A stretch of DNA of 64,000 nt from Sphingorhabdus_B arenilitoris (GCF_042651485.1 NZ_JBHSDH010000013.1:1798001-1862000); one strand, 5' to 3'; counted from the stretch's first letter, positions 16,193 to 25,372 are shown. A program made the numbers and translations. The notes: generated from the sequence alone by a model not told the origin.

Positions 16193-17683
16193 CTATTCCA
16201 GCGCGGCCTGATGGCGTTTTTCTCCCGCTGTCACGCGGACAATCGCGCCGGCCAGATCGCCCGGTGGCGGTTCCGCCATCATCGCAAGAGCGCGCGCGCC
16301 ATGTTCCATTTCCAACAATAAAGTCGCGGCCCCCGGCACGTCCTTCACCACCGGCTGACAATAGCTGAGCACGCGTCCTTTGCCGCTGGGCATATGATCC
16401 AGCGCAGCCGTTGCAGGCTGGTAGCCGCCCGCAACCTCGCCGGTCCATGGCCGGGCAGGCTGGACCGCGCTATAGATACCAATCGCCTGTTTCGACATCA
16501 CCCCGCCATTGGCCGTCACCATTGCTGGTTTTTCCCCATTCTGCCGCAGCGCTTGGACCATGGCAGTCAAGCTGTGCAGTGCGTAGCCATTGCCCGGACC
16601 GCCAAAAAAGCTAAGCCCGCCGGTCAACGTATAATCGCCCAGCGGCCTTTCTGGCGCTCCGACGGCATCGATGGCGGCAAAGACCGCGCAGGGAAAACAG
16701 CTGTAAATATCGACAGGGCCAAGCTGCGCGGCGGTCACGCCCGCCTGATCCAACGCTGCCTGCGCCGCAAAAGATAGCGCATCGCTGCCCGCGATATTGG
16801 CCCTTTCGCTGAGCGGCACATCGGCTGCTTCTGCCGCCCCGGTCAGCCATATCATCTTATCTTCGGCAATCCCCAATTGCCGCGCCATACCGGCGGTCGT
16901 TAGGATCAGCGCGCCTGCCACATCGACCGCATCCTGCGCCACCATCCAGCGGCGGTAAATTTGTGTCAGCTGATAATTGCCATCCGCATCACTCTGCAAA
17001 GCTTCGGCGGTCCAGTCTTTGGCAAATTGGGCATGGTCCCGCCCCAGCGACCGAGCGGAGAAGGCAGCCCATAGCTGCGCCATCTCGCCATCATATTCGG
17101 CAGGTGAGAGGCCAAGCCGCACCCGCCGCGCGGTTTCGATCAGGCTATAGGCCAGCGGCATAGAGATGACGGCATGACGGATTTCGGCGCGGCTCAAGAT
17201 CGGATAGGACGACAACCGGTTGTCAAAAGCGATATCCGATGGTTGCCGCCAGTCGAGCTGCTTACCTTGTTTGCGCGCGCGTTTTGCCGTGCCGTTGGCC
17301 TCCCCCCCGGCGATCACCACTGCGCGATATTCGCCGCGCCGCACCGCGCCCGCCATTTCGCTGACGATGGCTTGCGGGCTTTGGCCGCCAATATCGGCAT
17401 AGATAAAATGCTGCGGAGCGATACCCGCCGCATGGGCATAAGCCTGCGGCACATTTTCGGGCGATCCGGTGCCCATGGAAACGCCGCTATCTTCAAAACT
17501 GCGAATGGCGGCGATGCAATCAATCGCGGCGGTCAATGCCGCACCCTGACCGCTGTCATCCAACGCTGTTTTAATCGCGGCGCTGGTCAAATCGGTTGGC
17601 GAGGGCCATTCCAGTCCCAGTGACCGGCCGCTTGCTTCCCCCACCGCAACCAGCACCGGCGCCCGTTCATCAAAATCAGCCAT
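16193..17683 (-). CDS. Thiolase-superfamily protein lacking the canonical nucleophilic cysteine
   Basis: 496 residues, annotated in related genomes as an acetyl-CoA acetyltransferase. The fold is recognisable (ERANIAGSDALSFAAQAALD, DIYSCFPCAVFAAIDA, TGGLSFFGGPGNGYALHSLT). But the segment where thiolases carry the acyl-accepting Cys reads ADIGGQSPQAI, and the C-terminal CxG motif reads GGVMSKQA. It therefore resembles SCP2/thiolase-like proteins that may bind or retro-aldol cleave acyl-CoAs rather than condense them. It is divergent from the CoA-transferase, with the TetR palindrome between them. Confidence 0.75.
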   Translation of the reverse strand: MADFDERAPVLVAVGEASGRSLGLEWPSPTDLTSAAIKTALDDSGQGAALTAAIDCIAAIRSFEDSGVSMGTGSPENVPQAYAHAAGIAPQHFIYADIGGQSPQAIVSEMAGAVRRGEYRAVVIAGGEANGTAKRARKQGKQLDWRQPSDIAFDNRLSSYPILSRAEIRHAVISMPLAYSLIETARRVRLGLSPAEYDGEMAQLWAAFSARSLGRDHAQFAKDWTAEALQSDADGNYQLTQIYRRWMVAQDAVDVAGALILTTAGMARQLGIAEDKMIWLTGAAEAADVPLSERANIAGSDALSFAAQAALDQAGVTAAQLGPVDIYSCFPCAVFAAIDAVGAPERPLGDYTLTGGLSFFGGPGNGYALHSLTAMVQALRQNGEKPAMVTANGGVMSKQAIGIYSAVQPARPWTGEVAGGYQPATAALDHMPSGKGRVLSYCQPVVKDVPGAATLLLEMEHGARALAMMAEPPPGDLAGAIVRVTAGEKRHQAALE

Positions 17684-17702
17684 TGCATCCTCTTCCCATA
17701 AG

Positions 17703-17720
17703 TTTAATCATCTGATTAAA
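17703..17720. promoter_or_regulatory. Palindromic operator 1 (TTTAATCA-TC-TGATTAAA)
   Basis: A perfect 8-bp inverted repeat with a 2-base centre, lying between the divergent thiolase-like gene and the CoA-transferase gene. The same sequence recurs at 22567 and 30337 in front of the two other transcription units of this cluster. Size and symmetry fit a TetR-family operator, and a TetR gene lies 1.3 kb away. Confidence 0.75.
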
Positions 17721-17767
17721 TCAGCAGACGAAAGCTGCAAGCGCAAATATTGGTGGGAGAGAAGATT

Positions 17768-18967
17768 ATGGCGAAATGGCCAAAGCTGAAATGGGATGTT
17801 GAACCAACAGGGCCGTTAAAGGGGATAAAGGTCGTTGATATGGCGACCGTTGTGCTGGGCCCCTTTGCCACCTTGCAGCTAGCTGATCTCGGCGCAGAGG
17901 TTATTAAAATTGAAAATAGCGAGGGCAATACGCCCGGTGACCTAATGCGGTATGCCGGTGATTCCCCGACCAAGGATTTAGGGCCAATTTTTGCCGCGCT
18001 GAACCGTAATAAAAAAGCGATGAACCTGAATGTCAAAACGGATGCGGGCAAAGCGATATTGGCGGCGCTGTTGGAGGATGCCGATGTTTTCATCCACAAT
18101 GTCCGCATGGCGGGTATGGAGCGGCTGGGCTTTGGCTATGACGAAGTGAAGGCGATCAATCCCGATATTATCTATGTCCATTGCGCCGGATTTGGTGCGG
18201 GCGGCGAATATGGGGAGCGGCAGGCTTATGATGATTTGATCCAAGCGGCGTCGGGCTTTGCCTCTTTATCTGAAATGCGCGATGGCGGGCGGCCAAGCTA
18301 TGCCCCGTCGCTGGTCGCGGACAAAGTCAGCGGGCTATTCGCAGCGCAAGCCGTGATGGCGGCGATAATCGCGCGGCAAAATGGCCAAGGTGGGCAATTT
18401 GTGCAAATGCCGATGTTCGAAGCCTTCACCTGGTTCCATATGGTCGAAAATCTGTTCGGCGAAACTTTTCTGCCTGGCAATGGGAAGCTCGCCTATACCC
18501 GCTCGATAAACCCGCGCCGCCGCCCCTATCCAACCGCCGATGGCTATATCGCCATCGTCCCCTATAATGACCATCAATGGCGTAAATTTTTTGAACTCGG
18601 CGGGCGGCCCGGCGTGTTCGACGATCCCCGCTTTTCGACCTATCAGGAACGGTCGAATAATGTCGGTGAGCTTTATGCGATTATTGAGGAGGTCGCCGCG
18701 ACCAAGGCCACTGATGAATGGGTGGCGTTGCTTGACGAACATAACATCCCGGCGATGCGGTATCAGCGTATGGACGATGTCATTACCGATCCGCATTTGG
18801 CGCAGGTCGGATTTTTTCAAGAGCGCGAGGGCGAACATATGGGCAAATATCGTTCGATGCGTCACCCCGTGCAGTATCACGGCACGCCGGTTGCGACCTA
18901 TGCCGATCCGCCCCGCCCCGATGCCGATGGTGATGAAATCAGGGCCGCTCTTGGCCTTGGGACCTGA
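17768..18967 (+). CDS. Family III CoA-transferase (CaiB/BaiF)
   Basis: 399 residues. The N-terminal Rossmann-like half has GIKVVDMATVVLGPFATLQLADLGAEVIKIE, a near-perfect family signature. AYDDLIQAASG supplies the likely catalytic aspartate that forms the CoA thioester. Such enzymes move CoA between carboxylic acids, often to activate a degradation intermediate. The start at 17768 follows GGGAG with 8-base spacing; codons upstream are in frame but have no site. The adjacent TetR operator and downstream tetR gene place it in the regulon. Confidence 0.9.
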   Translation: MAKWPKLKWDVEPTGPLKGIKVVDMATVVLGPFATLQLADLGAEVIKIENSEGNTPGDLMRYAGDSPTKDLGPIFAALNRNKKAMNLNVKTDAGKAILAALLEDADVFIHNVRMAGMERLGFGYDEVKAINPDIIYVHCAGFGAGGEYGERQAYDDLIQAASGFASLSEMRDGGRPSYAPSLVADKVSGLFAAQAVMAAIIARQNGQGGQFVQMPMFEAFTWFHMVENLFGETFLPGNGKLAYTRSINPRRRPYPTADGYIAIVPYNDHQWRKFFELGGRPGVFDDPRFSTYQERSNNVGELYAIIEEVAATKATDEWVALLDEHNIPAMRYQRMDDVITDPHLAQVGFFQEREGEHMGKYRSMRHPVQYHGTPVATYADPPRPDADGDEIRAALGLGT

Positions 18968-18977
18968 CCCTCGCCGA

Positions 18978-19604
18978 TTAAGCGAGCAGGCCGCGCATGA
19001 TGATGTCGACAGTATGTTCGCGGTAATTGTCGCGCAGCGCTTCGCTCACCTCATGCTGGTCATAGCAATGTTTCAGCACTTGCCGCGCATTGAAAAAACG
19101 GTCAGCTGCGCCGGTGACGGTGAAATAGAAAAGCTGCGGGTCCACATTGCGAAATTTGCCCGCATCAACGCCGTCGGCGATCAGCGAGCTATAGGCATCG
19201 GAAATGGGTTTCAGGTACAGCTCCGCAATGCGTTTCGCCTCTGCTGGCGCGCTATCGCGGATCATCCGCATCAACAGGCGGTTGAGATAGGGGAAGGAGA
19301 AATAGGTATCAATCACCGCGCCAATATGCAGGCGCAGTTTTTCTTCGGGCGGCATATCCTTGGCCACCAGCGCCTGTAACGCATTGACCACATTGGTCAT
19401 ATCACGCTCCAAAAGCGCCTGCATCAAACCGTCTTTATTTCCAAAATAATATTTGACGAGCGCGCTGTTCAGCCCGGAACGCAGCGACAATTCGGAAAGC
19501 GACAAATCGACAGTGTCGCCGTCGCGCATAATTTGGCAAGCGGCCTCCAATAATTGTTCGCGGGCCGATGCATTGTCGGAATTATCATTCAACTGTGTCG
19601 ACAT
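18978..19604 (-). CDS. TetR family transcriptional regulator
   Basis: 208 residues. The N-terminal HTH reads AREQLLEAACQIMRDG, then LSELSLRSGLNSALVKYYFGNKDGLMQALL, the classic TetR helix-turn-helix with YYFGNKD. The C-terminal ligand domain is helical and resembles the DUF/TetR_C type of fatty-acid or xenobiotic regulators. The start at 19604 follows GGAGGGGG. It is convergent with the CoA-transferase gene and 60 bases downstream of the crotonase. It is the obvious candidate to bind the three palindromes in the cluster and to sense an acyl-CoA or the pathway substrate. Confidence 0.9.
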   Translation of the reverse strand: MSTQLNDNSDNASAREQLLEAACQIMRDGDTVDLSLSELSLRSGLNSALVKYYFGNKDGLMQALLERDMTNVVNALQALVAKDMPPEEKLRLHIGAVIDTYFSFPYLNRLLMRMIRDSAPAEAKRIAELYLKPISDAYSSLIADGVDAGKFRNVDPQLFYFTVTGAADRFFNARQVLKHCYDQHEVSEALRDNYREHTVDIIMRGLLA

Positions 19605-19663
19605 TAACGCCCCCTCCCTTCGGGCCTCATTGTCTATCGCCATAATGGGGTGCTGTCATCACT

Positions 19664-20536
19664 TTAGCGATATTCTGCCTTTTCCCACCAGGGATAAAAA
19701 TCGGGCATATCCGATGCCACACCATCGGGGTAGCTCGGCGTTCGTTTTTCCAGAAAACTGGCGATCCCTTCCTGCGCATCGCCGGAGCGCGAGCGGCGGT
19801 ATATTGCCCGGCTGTCGATCTTATGCGCTTCCATAGGATGATCGCTAGCCGAAAGCCGCCACAGCATAGCGCGGGTGAGCGCGATGGAAACCGGCGCGGT
19901 GTTATCGGCAATTTCCCGGGCCAGCGCGATTGCAGCGGGCATTAAATCTTCCGCGTCATGGACACTGCGCACAAGGCCGCCAGCCAATGCTTCATCCGCG
20001 CCAAACACCCGGCCCGTCATGCACCATTCGAGCGCTTGCTGCATTCCCACGAGCCGCGGCAGAAACCAGCTGGACGCCGCCTCTGGCACGATACCGCGCC
20101 GGGCAAAGACGAAACCGAACCGGGCGCTTTTGCTGGCCAGGCGGAAATCCATCGGCAATTGCATGGTAGCCCCGATGCCGACAGCAGCGCCGTTAATCGC
20201 GCCAATAACGGGTTTTTTGCATTCAAATATTCGCAGCGTCACCATGCCGCCGCCATCGCGAACGCGCGTATCAGAAAGGCTTTCGACCTCGCTGCCATCG
20301 GCGAAAACTTCGGCGCCGTCATCAGGGGTCAGGTCCGCGCCTGCACAAAATGCCCGCTCACCTTCGCCCGTGACAATAACCGCACGGACATCATCATCGG
20401 CATCTATTTGATCAAATGCCGCGATCAATTCCGCCATCATCACGTTGGTGAAAGCGTTCATTTTGTCGGGGCGATAAAGGGTGATAGTCGCGATATTGTC
20501 CGTCACGGCGTAGCGAATTTGCGTAAAATCACCCAT
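19664..20536 (-). CDS. Enoyl-CoA hydratase/isomerase family protein
   Basis: 290 residues of the crotonase fold: the oxyanion-hole segments AFCAGADLTP and INGAAVGIGATMQLPMDFRLA are present, and a glutamate-bearing RRGIVPEAAS stretch supplies a likely catalytic acid. Expected to hydrate or isomerise an enoyl-CoA. The start at 20536 is chosen over the longer form because the extra 19 residues do not match the family. Last gene of the thiolase-SDR-crotonase unit, 16 bases after the SDR. Confidence 0.88.
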   Translation of the reverse strand: MGDFTQIRYAVTDNIATITLYRPDKMNAFTNVMMAELIAAFDQIDADDDVRAVIVTGEGERAFCAGADLTPDDGAEVFADGSEVESLSDTRVRDGGGMVTLRIFECKKPVIGAINGAAVGIGATMQLPMDFRLASKSARFGFVFARRGIVPEAASSWFLPRLVGMQQALEWCMTGRVFGADEALAGGLVRSVHDAEDLMPAAIALAREIADNTAPVSIALTRAMLWRLSASDHPMEAHKIDSRAIYRRSRSGDAQEGIASFLEKRTPSYPDGVASDMPDFYPWWEKAEYR

Positions 20537-20552
20537 TATCTTGTTCCCTAAT

Positions 20553-21338
20553 TTAACGCGGTGACATCCGGATTGCACCGTCAAGCCGCACATCTTCGCC
20601 GTTGAAATAATCGGTTTCGATCATGCATAAAGCCAGCTTCGCATATTCATCGGGCTGACCCAAACGCTGCGGAAAAGGAACCGACGCGCCCAGTGCATCG
20701 CGCACATTTTGCGGAGCCGCCGCCAGCAGCGGTGTATCAAAAATGCCCGGCAATATGGTGTTGACGCGAATGCCATCGCGGCTCAAATCGCGCGCGATAG
20801 GCAGGGTCATGCCAACAACACCGGCTTTCGACGCGGAGTAAGCAGCCTGGCCGATCTGGCCATCTTCGGCGGCGACCGACGCGGTATTCACAATTGCCCC
20901 GCGCGCGCCGCTGTCATCCAGCGGGTCGAGCGTCAACATGCCCGCCGCTGATTTGGCGATGCAGCGGAATGTGCCGACCAGATTGACCTGAATCACAAAG
21001 TCAAAGGCCGAAATCGGGAAATGCTTCACCGATCCGTCCTCTTTTGACCGGCTTGCGGTTTTGATGGCGTTGCCGATGCCCGCGCAATTCACAAGGATCC
21101 GTTCCTGTCCGTGGGCGGCGCGCGCCTTTTCAAATCCAGCATCCACATCTTCGTCGCTGGTCACGTTTACTTTGCAAAACACACCGCCAATTTCGGCGGC
21201 GAGCGCCTCGCCTTTTTCGGCATTCATGTCAAATAAAGCGACCTTCACGCCCTTTGCCGCCAATGCTCGCGCGGTCGCCGCGCCAAGGCCGGATGCGCCG
21301 CCGGTAACGACAGCCGCCATAGTTTCATTCAATTCCAT
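20553..21338 (-). CDS. SDR family 3-hydroxyacyl-CoA dehydrogenase-like protein
   Basis: 261 residues: the NAD-binding TGGASGLGAAT at the N terminus, NCAGIGNA, and the catalytic Tyr-Lys pair in AYSASKAGVVG preceded by a serine in NTASVAA. It resembles the HSD10 (type II 3-hydroxyacyl-CoA dehydrogenase) group and would oxidise the 3-hydroxyacyl-CoA made by a neighbouring crotonase. Middle gene of a three-gene unit between thiolase and hydratase. Confidence 0.88.
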   Translation of the reverse strand: MELNETMAAVVTGGASGLGAATARALAAKGVKVALFDMNAEKGEALAAEIGGVFCKVNVTSDEDVDAGFEKARAAHGQERILVNCAGIGNAIKTASRSKEDGSVKHFPISAFDFVIQVNLVGTFRCIAKSAAGMLTLDPLDDSGARGAIVNTASVAAEDGQIGQAAYSASKAGVVGMTLPIARDLSRDGIRVNTILPGIFDTPLLAAAPQNVRDALGASVPFPQRLGQPDEYAKLALCMIETDYFNGEDVRLDGAIRMSPR

Positions 21339-21361
21339 ATTCGTATCCTGTTATTCAAAAA

Positions 21362-22531
21362 TTATACGCGCTCAATGATCGTGACATTCGCCTGACCGCC
21401 GCCTTCGCACATGGTTTGCAGACCATATTTACCGCCGCGTGTTTCCAGCGCGTTGAGCAATGTCGCCATCAGCTTGGTTCCCGACGCGCCCAGCGGATGA
21501 CCCAGCGCAATTGCACCGCCATGGACATTCAGCTTTTCATGCACGCCGCCGGTATGCTTCATCCAGGCCAGCGGAACCGGGGCGAAAGCTTCGTTGACTT
21601 CATACAGGTCGATATCGTCCATCTTCATGTCGGCACGGGCCAAAGCGCGGTCGGTGGCAAAGAGGGGTTCCTCCAACATGATCACTGGGTCTCCCGCCGT
21701 CACCGTTAAATTGACGATCCGCGCGCGCGGGGTCAGGCCATGTTCTTTCAACGCTTTTTCCGAAACGATCAGCACCGCCGACGATCCGTCGCAAATCTGG
21801 CTGGCATTGGCCGCCGAAATCGCGCCGCCTTCTTGCAGCAATTTGACGCTGCCAATGCTTTCCATCGTCGCGTCAAAGCGGATGCCTTCGTCAACCGTAT
21901 GCCATTCTTTGCCATCGGGGGTTTCAATTTCCAGCGGCACAATTTCATTTTCAAATGCACCAGATTCCACCGCAGCAATGGCGCGCTTATGCGATTCAAG
22001 CGCATAGGCGTCCAAATCTTCGCGGGTGAAGCCGTATTTTTTGACGATCATTTCCGCGCCCACAAACTGGCTGAACATCACCTTGGGATAGGCTTCTTCG
22101 AGGCGGGGTGATTTATAATTGCCCAAACCTTCTTTCATATAAAGCGTGGCGGTGGATCCCATCGGCACGCGGCTCATGCTTTCAATACCGTGCGCCAGAA
22201 CAATATCCTGCGTTCCGCTCATCACGCCTTGCGCCGCAAATTGCATCGCTTGCTGCGACGAGCCGCATTGGCGGTCAATAGTCACCGCTGGAATGCTGTC
22301 AGGCAATTTCGACGCCAGCACCGCATTGCGGCCAACATCCATTGTCTGCTCCCCGCCCTGCATAACGCAGCCGGTGATAACATCTTCAATCGCAGCAGGG
22401 TCGAAATCATTACGCGCGGCAATGGCATCAAGCGTCGCCGCGCCCAAATCAACCGGGTGGATACCCGCAACACGCCCGCCGCGGCGGCCGCCAGCGGTTC
22501 TTACGGCATCAACAATATAAGCATCGGCCAT
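21362..22531 (-). CDS. Acetyl-CoA C-acyltransferase (thiolase)
   Basis: 389 residues with all catalytic elements: nucleophilic Cys in DRQCGSSQQA (about residue 88), the GGAIALGHPLGASG histidine loop and the C-terminal MCEGGGQAN cysteine. It should cleave a 3-ketoacyl-CoA in the last step of beta-oxidation. First gene of the thiolase-SDR-crotonase unit. Operator 2 lies 36 bases upstream of its ATG. Confidence 0.93.
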   Translation of the reverse strand: MADAYIVDAVRTAGGRRGGRVAGIHPVDLGAATLDAIAARNDFDPAAIEDVITGCVMQGGEQTMDVGRNAVLASKLPDSIPAVTIDRQCGSSQQAMQFAAQGVMSGTQDIVLAHGIESMSRVPMGSTATLYMKEGLGNYKSPRLEEAYPKVMFSQFVGAEMIVKKYGFTREDLDAYALESHKRAIAAVESGAFENEIVPLEIETPDGKEWHTVDEGIRFDATMESIGSVKLLQEGGAISAANASQICDGSSAVLIVSEKALKEHGLTPRARIVNLTVTAGDPVIMLEEPLFATDRALARADMKMDDIDLYEVNEAFAPVPLAWMKHTGGVHEKLNVHGGAIALGHPLGASGTKLMATLLNALETRGGKYGLQTMCEGGGQANVTIIERV

Positions 22532-22566
22532 TATAAAAGCCTCCCTTTCATGGTGGAATCAGATAA

Positions 22567-22584
22567 TTTAATCGCTTGATTAAA
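22567..22584. promoter_or_regulatory. Palindromic operator 2 (TTTAATC-GCTT-GATTAAA)
   Basis: A 7-bp inverted repeat with a 4-base centre, matching 16 of 18 bases of operator 1. It is located just upstream of the thiolase-SDR-crotonase unit. Confidence 0.72.
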
Positions 22585-22652
22585 CTGCGGATCGGCTATG
22601 GTCAATCCATTCCTGCTGTTCTTCTCACGTCCCTAAACGTTTTGTGGAGTGA

Positions 22653-22671
22653 CACCGGCCCTTAGCCGGTG
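22653..22671. other. Hairpin upstream of the metzincin-like gene
   Basis: CACCGGC (22653-22659) pairs with GCCGGTG (22665-22671) around CCTTA. It lies 40 bases before the ATG at 22712 and 70 bases from operator 2. There is no T-run; it could be a transcription boundary or a 5' leader structure. Confidence 0.4.
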
Positions 22672-22711
22672 CACCTTCGCTGTCAGTCTTGCAATGTGAG
22701 AGGTCTTTGTC

Positions 22712-23476
22712 ATGTCATTTACAAACGCAGCGGTTCGATCATCTGCTTCCAATTTATTGACGAGCTTAAGCACGCTGAACTCTGCGTTATTGCCGCTTTC
22801 TCCTTTGCGGGTTGGCGAAGCATTACGACACAAAGACAGCCTGATAGGTAATATACTCGCAAATATTTTCGATGTCGTGTCCGGCCAAGCGAAAGCTGCA
22901 ACACATAGCCCGATTACGGTGGGATCGTCGGTTACACGGCGTGACGACGGCACAAAATTGACAACAATTTATATTGATGTTCAAGCCAATTTTAGGGTGG
23001 ATGGGGGAACATTGCCGACAGGCGTAAGCTCAGCTTCCGAGGCGCGTGCGATAGAACGGGCTATCGAACGTGATTTTTCCAAGAGCTACACCGATCCGGG
23101 CGGCAACACTGTGCGATATGTGACGAATGTCAATATGACAGTCGGACAGCCAGAATCGGATACACGCGCGCAGTTCATCATGGTTGCGGCGGGCGATTCT
23201 AGGTTAGGAGGCGGTGCAGGAACATTGGGCCGTGCACCGGGATTTGAACATGGCCGAATTGCCTATATCAGCGATCAGGCGGGCGCGCGCACAGCGCCGC
23301 ATGAATTCGGCCATCTTGCCGGGTTGCGGCATACAGCGCAGGTTGATCAAGGATGCGTTACCGGTCCAGGCATCAGCATCGACAATCTGATGAGCCAAAC
23401 AGGGTGTTCAGCGACTTCTCACCAAATTGAGCGTCAGCAGTTGCAACAGATTTACCACAATCCTGTTTTCCGCTAA
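22712..23476 (+). CDS. Metzincin-like zinc metalloprotease
   Basis: 254 residues ending in a complete metzincin zinc signature, HEFGHLAGLRH at 197-207 (HExxHxxGxxH), followed 20 residues on by NLMSQ, a convincing Met-turn. Cysteines (GCVTG and GCSAT) flank the Met-turn. The first 60 residues look like amphipathic helices with no classical signal peptide, and residues 80-180 are unassigned. The family includes secreted proteases such as serralysins and pappalysins. The lipoprotein gene that follows after 9 bases may encode a partner. The pair interrupts the TetR-linked catabolic cluster. The substrate is unknown. Confidence 0.75.
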   Translation: MSFTNAAVRSSASNLLTSLSTLNSALLPLSPLRVGEALRHKDSLIGNILANIFDVVSGQAKAATHSPITVGSSVTRRDDGTKLTTIYIDVQANFRVDGGTLPTGVSSASEARAIERAIERDFSKSYTDPGGNTVRYVTNVNMTVGQPESDTRAQFIMVAAGDSRLGGGAGTLGRAPGFEHGRIAYISDQAGARTAPHEFGHLAGLRHTAQVDQGCVTGPGISIDNLMSQTGCSATSHQIERQQLQQIYHNPVFR

Positions 23477-23485
23477 CTTATAACA

Positions 23486-23881
23486 ATGCAATTTCTTCTC
23501 AAAGCCGCTATTTTGCCCATCCTATTGGTTTCCTGCGGCGGCTTGCCGCAATCAGAGCCTGAAAAGAAAACGGAAATGGCGGACAAACTCGTGCGGATAC
23601 AATTTGCCTTCATGCGCTTTGACGGCGCTGACGTACGCGTCGCTTTGAATGGAAAAACCGTTTTGGACCGAAAAATGACAGTTGCGAAGGACAATTTACG
23701 CAGCGGATTTGCGGATTTTGCACAGATTGAAATGCCAACCTGCGTCCTGATGACTATCACTGCTGGCGAGCAAAAATTGGAAGAAGATATTTGTCTTAAA
23801 ACCTCTACTAAGAGTATTACTGTCCATGCGGGCCCCCCGCTGACATTGACCCAGCAAGACTATCTTCAAGGGTTGGATTAA
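23486..23881 (+). CDS. Small lipoprotein encoded next to the metzincin-like gene
   Basis: 131 residues with a lipobox (LLVSC, cysteine 17) and a short acidic spacer. The mature part seems beta-rich, with VRIQFAFMRFDGADVRVALN and two cysteines (PTCVLM and DICLKT). I recognise no family. The 9-base gap from the protease gene suggests one transcript, so it may be an inhibitor, chaperone or activator that keeps the protease in check at the membrane. That is inference from context only. Confidence 0.6.
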   Translation: MQFLLKAAILPILLVSCGGLPQSEPEKKTEMADKLVRIQFAFMRFDGADVRVALNGKTVLDRKMTVAKDNLRSGFADFAQIEMPTCVLMTITAGEQKLEEDICLKTSTKSITVHAGPPLTLTQQDYLQGLD

Positions 23882-23898
23882 CAGATAACGGGGACGGC

Positions 23899-23921
23899 GG
23901 GCCGCTTAACAGCAGCGGCCC
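23899..23921. terminator. Stem-loop between convergent lipoprotein and aldehyde dehydrogenase genes
   Basis: GGGCCGCT (23899-23906) pairs with AGCGGCCC (23914-23921) around TAACAGC. There is no T-run, but it sits between two convergent stop codons, so a bidirectional terminator is the simplest reading. Confidence 0.5.
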
Positions 23922-23944
23922 ACACGATATTTCCATGACCGCAG

Positions 23945-25372
23945 TTACGCGGGCACATTATCCTTCTTCACCGTAATCACCTGCGGATAGGTGAATTCGA
24001 GCAAGCCTTCTTTGCCATATTCGGCGCCAAAGCCCGATTGTTTATGCCCGCCAAAGGGAGCGAAGGGCGACAAATGGAGGAATTCATTGACCCATACCGT
24101 CCCTGTTTCCAACTGTTCCGCGATTTCCACGCCTTTGTCGGGGTCGGCGGTCCATACGGCCCCGGCAAGGCCATATTCGGACGCATTGGCCCGGGCAATA
24201 GCCTCTTCCTCGGTTGAAAATTTCATCAACGGCATAACCGGACCAAATTGCTCCTCGGCCACAATTCGGGCATCTTCGGGCGGGTTATCTAGGATGGTGA
24301 TCGGCACATAATAGCCGCTACCCGACGGATCGACATCGCCGCCGACTAGGAATTTATATCCATTATCCTTGGCATCTTGGATCAGTTCACACACACGGTC
24401 AAACTGCTTCTTATTCTGAATCGGGCCGACCGCTGTCCCTTGCTCGCTGCCATCGCCCACTTTTACATTTTTGGCATATTCGGCGATGGCGGCGGACAAT
24501 TCGTCATATATATCTTCATGGATATAGATGCGTTTTGCCGCGACGCAAATTTGGCCTGCGTTGGTGAAGCTGGACCAGAAAAGCTGTTCGGCAACCTTGG
24601 CCACATTGGCATCGGGCAACACAATAGACGCGTCATTGCCGCCCAGTTCCAGCGTGATACGCTTCAAATCTTTCGATGCACCTTCCATGATTTTCTTACC
24701 CGTCGCGGTTGATCCGGTGAAGGTGACCTTGTCAATATCGGGATGCGCGGTCATCAATGGGCCCAGGCTATCTTCGCCGGTGATGATGTTGACCACGCCC
24801 GCAGGCGCCACGTCCTTAATCAGCTCCGCCAGCCGTAAAGTGGTCAGCGGCGTGAAGGGTGAGGGTTTGAGCACGATGGTGCAACCCGAAAGCAAGGCGG
24901 GGGCAATTTTCTGCACCGCCATCATCACCGGGAAATTCCACGGCACAATCCCCGCAACCACGCCAACAGGCACACGCCGCGTTCGTGACAGGCGCGTTTC
25001 GCTATCCTCATTGATCTCATCTTCAAGCGTCAGCGTCGATTGGGCGCCGGCCATCATCGACGCACCGATAATTTCGCCAGTTGCCTGCGCGTGCGGCTTG
25101 CCTTGTTCGGCGGTCAGCAACCGCATCAGCTCGTCACTATTTTCCTTAATAATCGCACTGATTTTCTGAACCACTGCGCGGCGGTCCTCGATCGGGGTTT
25201 TCGACCATGTTTTGAACGCCGCCCGTGCAGCGGCCACCGCCGTGTCCAGCTCCGCCGCGCCGCAGGCCGGAACCTGACCGATCACTTTTTCATTGGCAGG
25301 ATTAACGACGTCAAGCCATTCGCCATTGCTGGTCATTTCGCCGTTTATTAGGTTATGATATTGTGTCGCCAT
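23945..25372 (-). CDS. NAD(P)-dependent aldehyde dehydrogenase
   Basis: 475 residues of the ALDH superfamily: GVVAGIVPWNFPVMMAVQKIAP (cofactor cleft), the glutamate motif ELGGNDASIV, and catalytic cysteine in FTNAGQICVAAKR. It resembles the succinate-semialdehyde/short-chain type and would oxidise an aldehyde to an acid. Last gene of the P450-containing operon, so it may process an aldehyde formed after hydroxylation. It is separated from the P450 gene by 77 bases. Confidence 0.9.
   Translation of the reverse strand: MATQYHNLINGEMTSNGEWLDVVNPANEKVIGQVPACGAAELDTAVAAARAAFKTWSKTPIEDRRAVVQKISAIIKENSDELMRLLTAEQGKPHAQATGEIIGASMMAGAQSTLTLEDEINEDSETRLSRTRRVPVGVVAGIVPWNFPVMMAVQKIAPALLSGCTIVLKPSPFTPLTTLRLAELIKDVAPAGVVNIITGEDSLGPLMTAHPDIDKVTFTGSTATGKKIMEGASKDLKRITLELGGNDASIVLPDANVAKVAEQLFWSSFTNAGQICVAAKRIYIHEDIYDELSAAIAEYAKNVKVGDGSEQGTAVGPIQNKKQFDRVCELIQDAKDNGYKFLVGGDVDPSGSGYYVPITILDNPPEDARIVAEEQFGPVMPLMKFSTEEEAIARANASEYGLAGAVWTADPDKGVEIAEQLETGTVWVNEFLHLSPFAPFGGHKQSGFGAEYGKEGLLEFTYPQVITVKKDNVPA

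Noticed and set aside
16394..16777. 127-codon + strand ORF
   Set aside because: It is antisense to the thiolase-like gene, with no ribosome-binding site and no motif.
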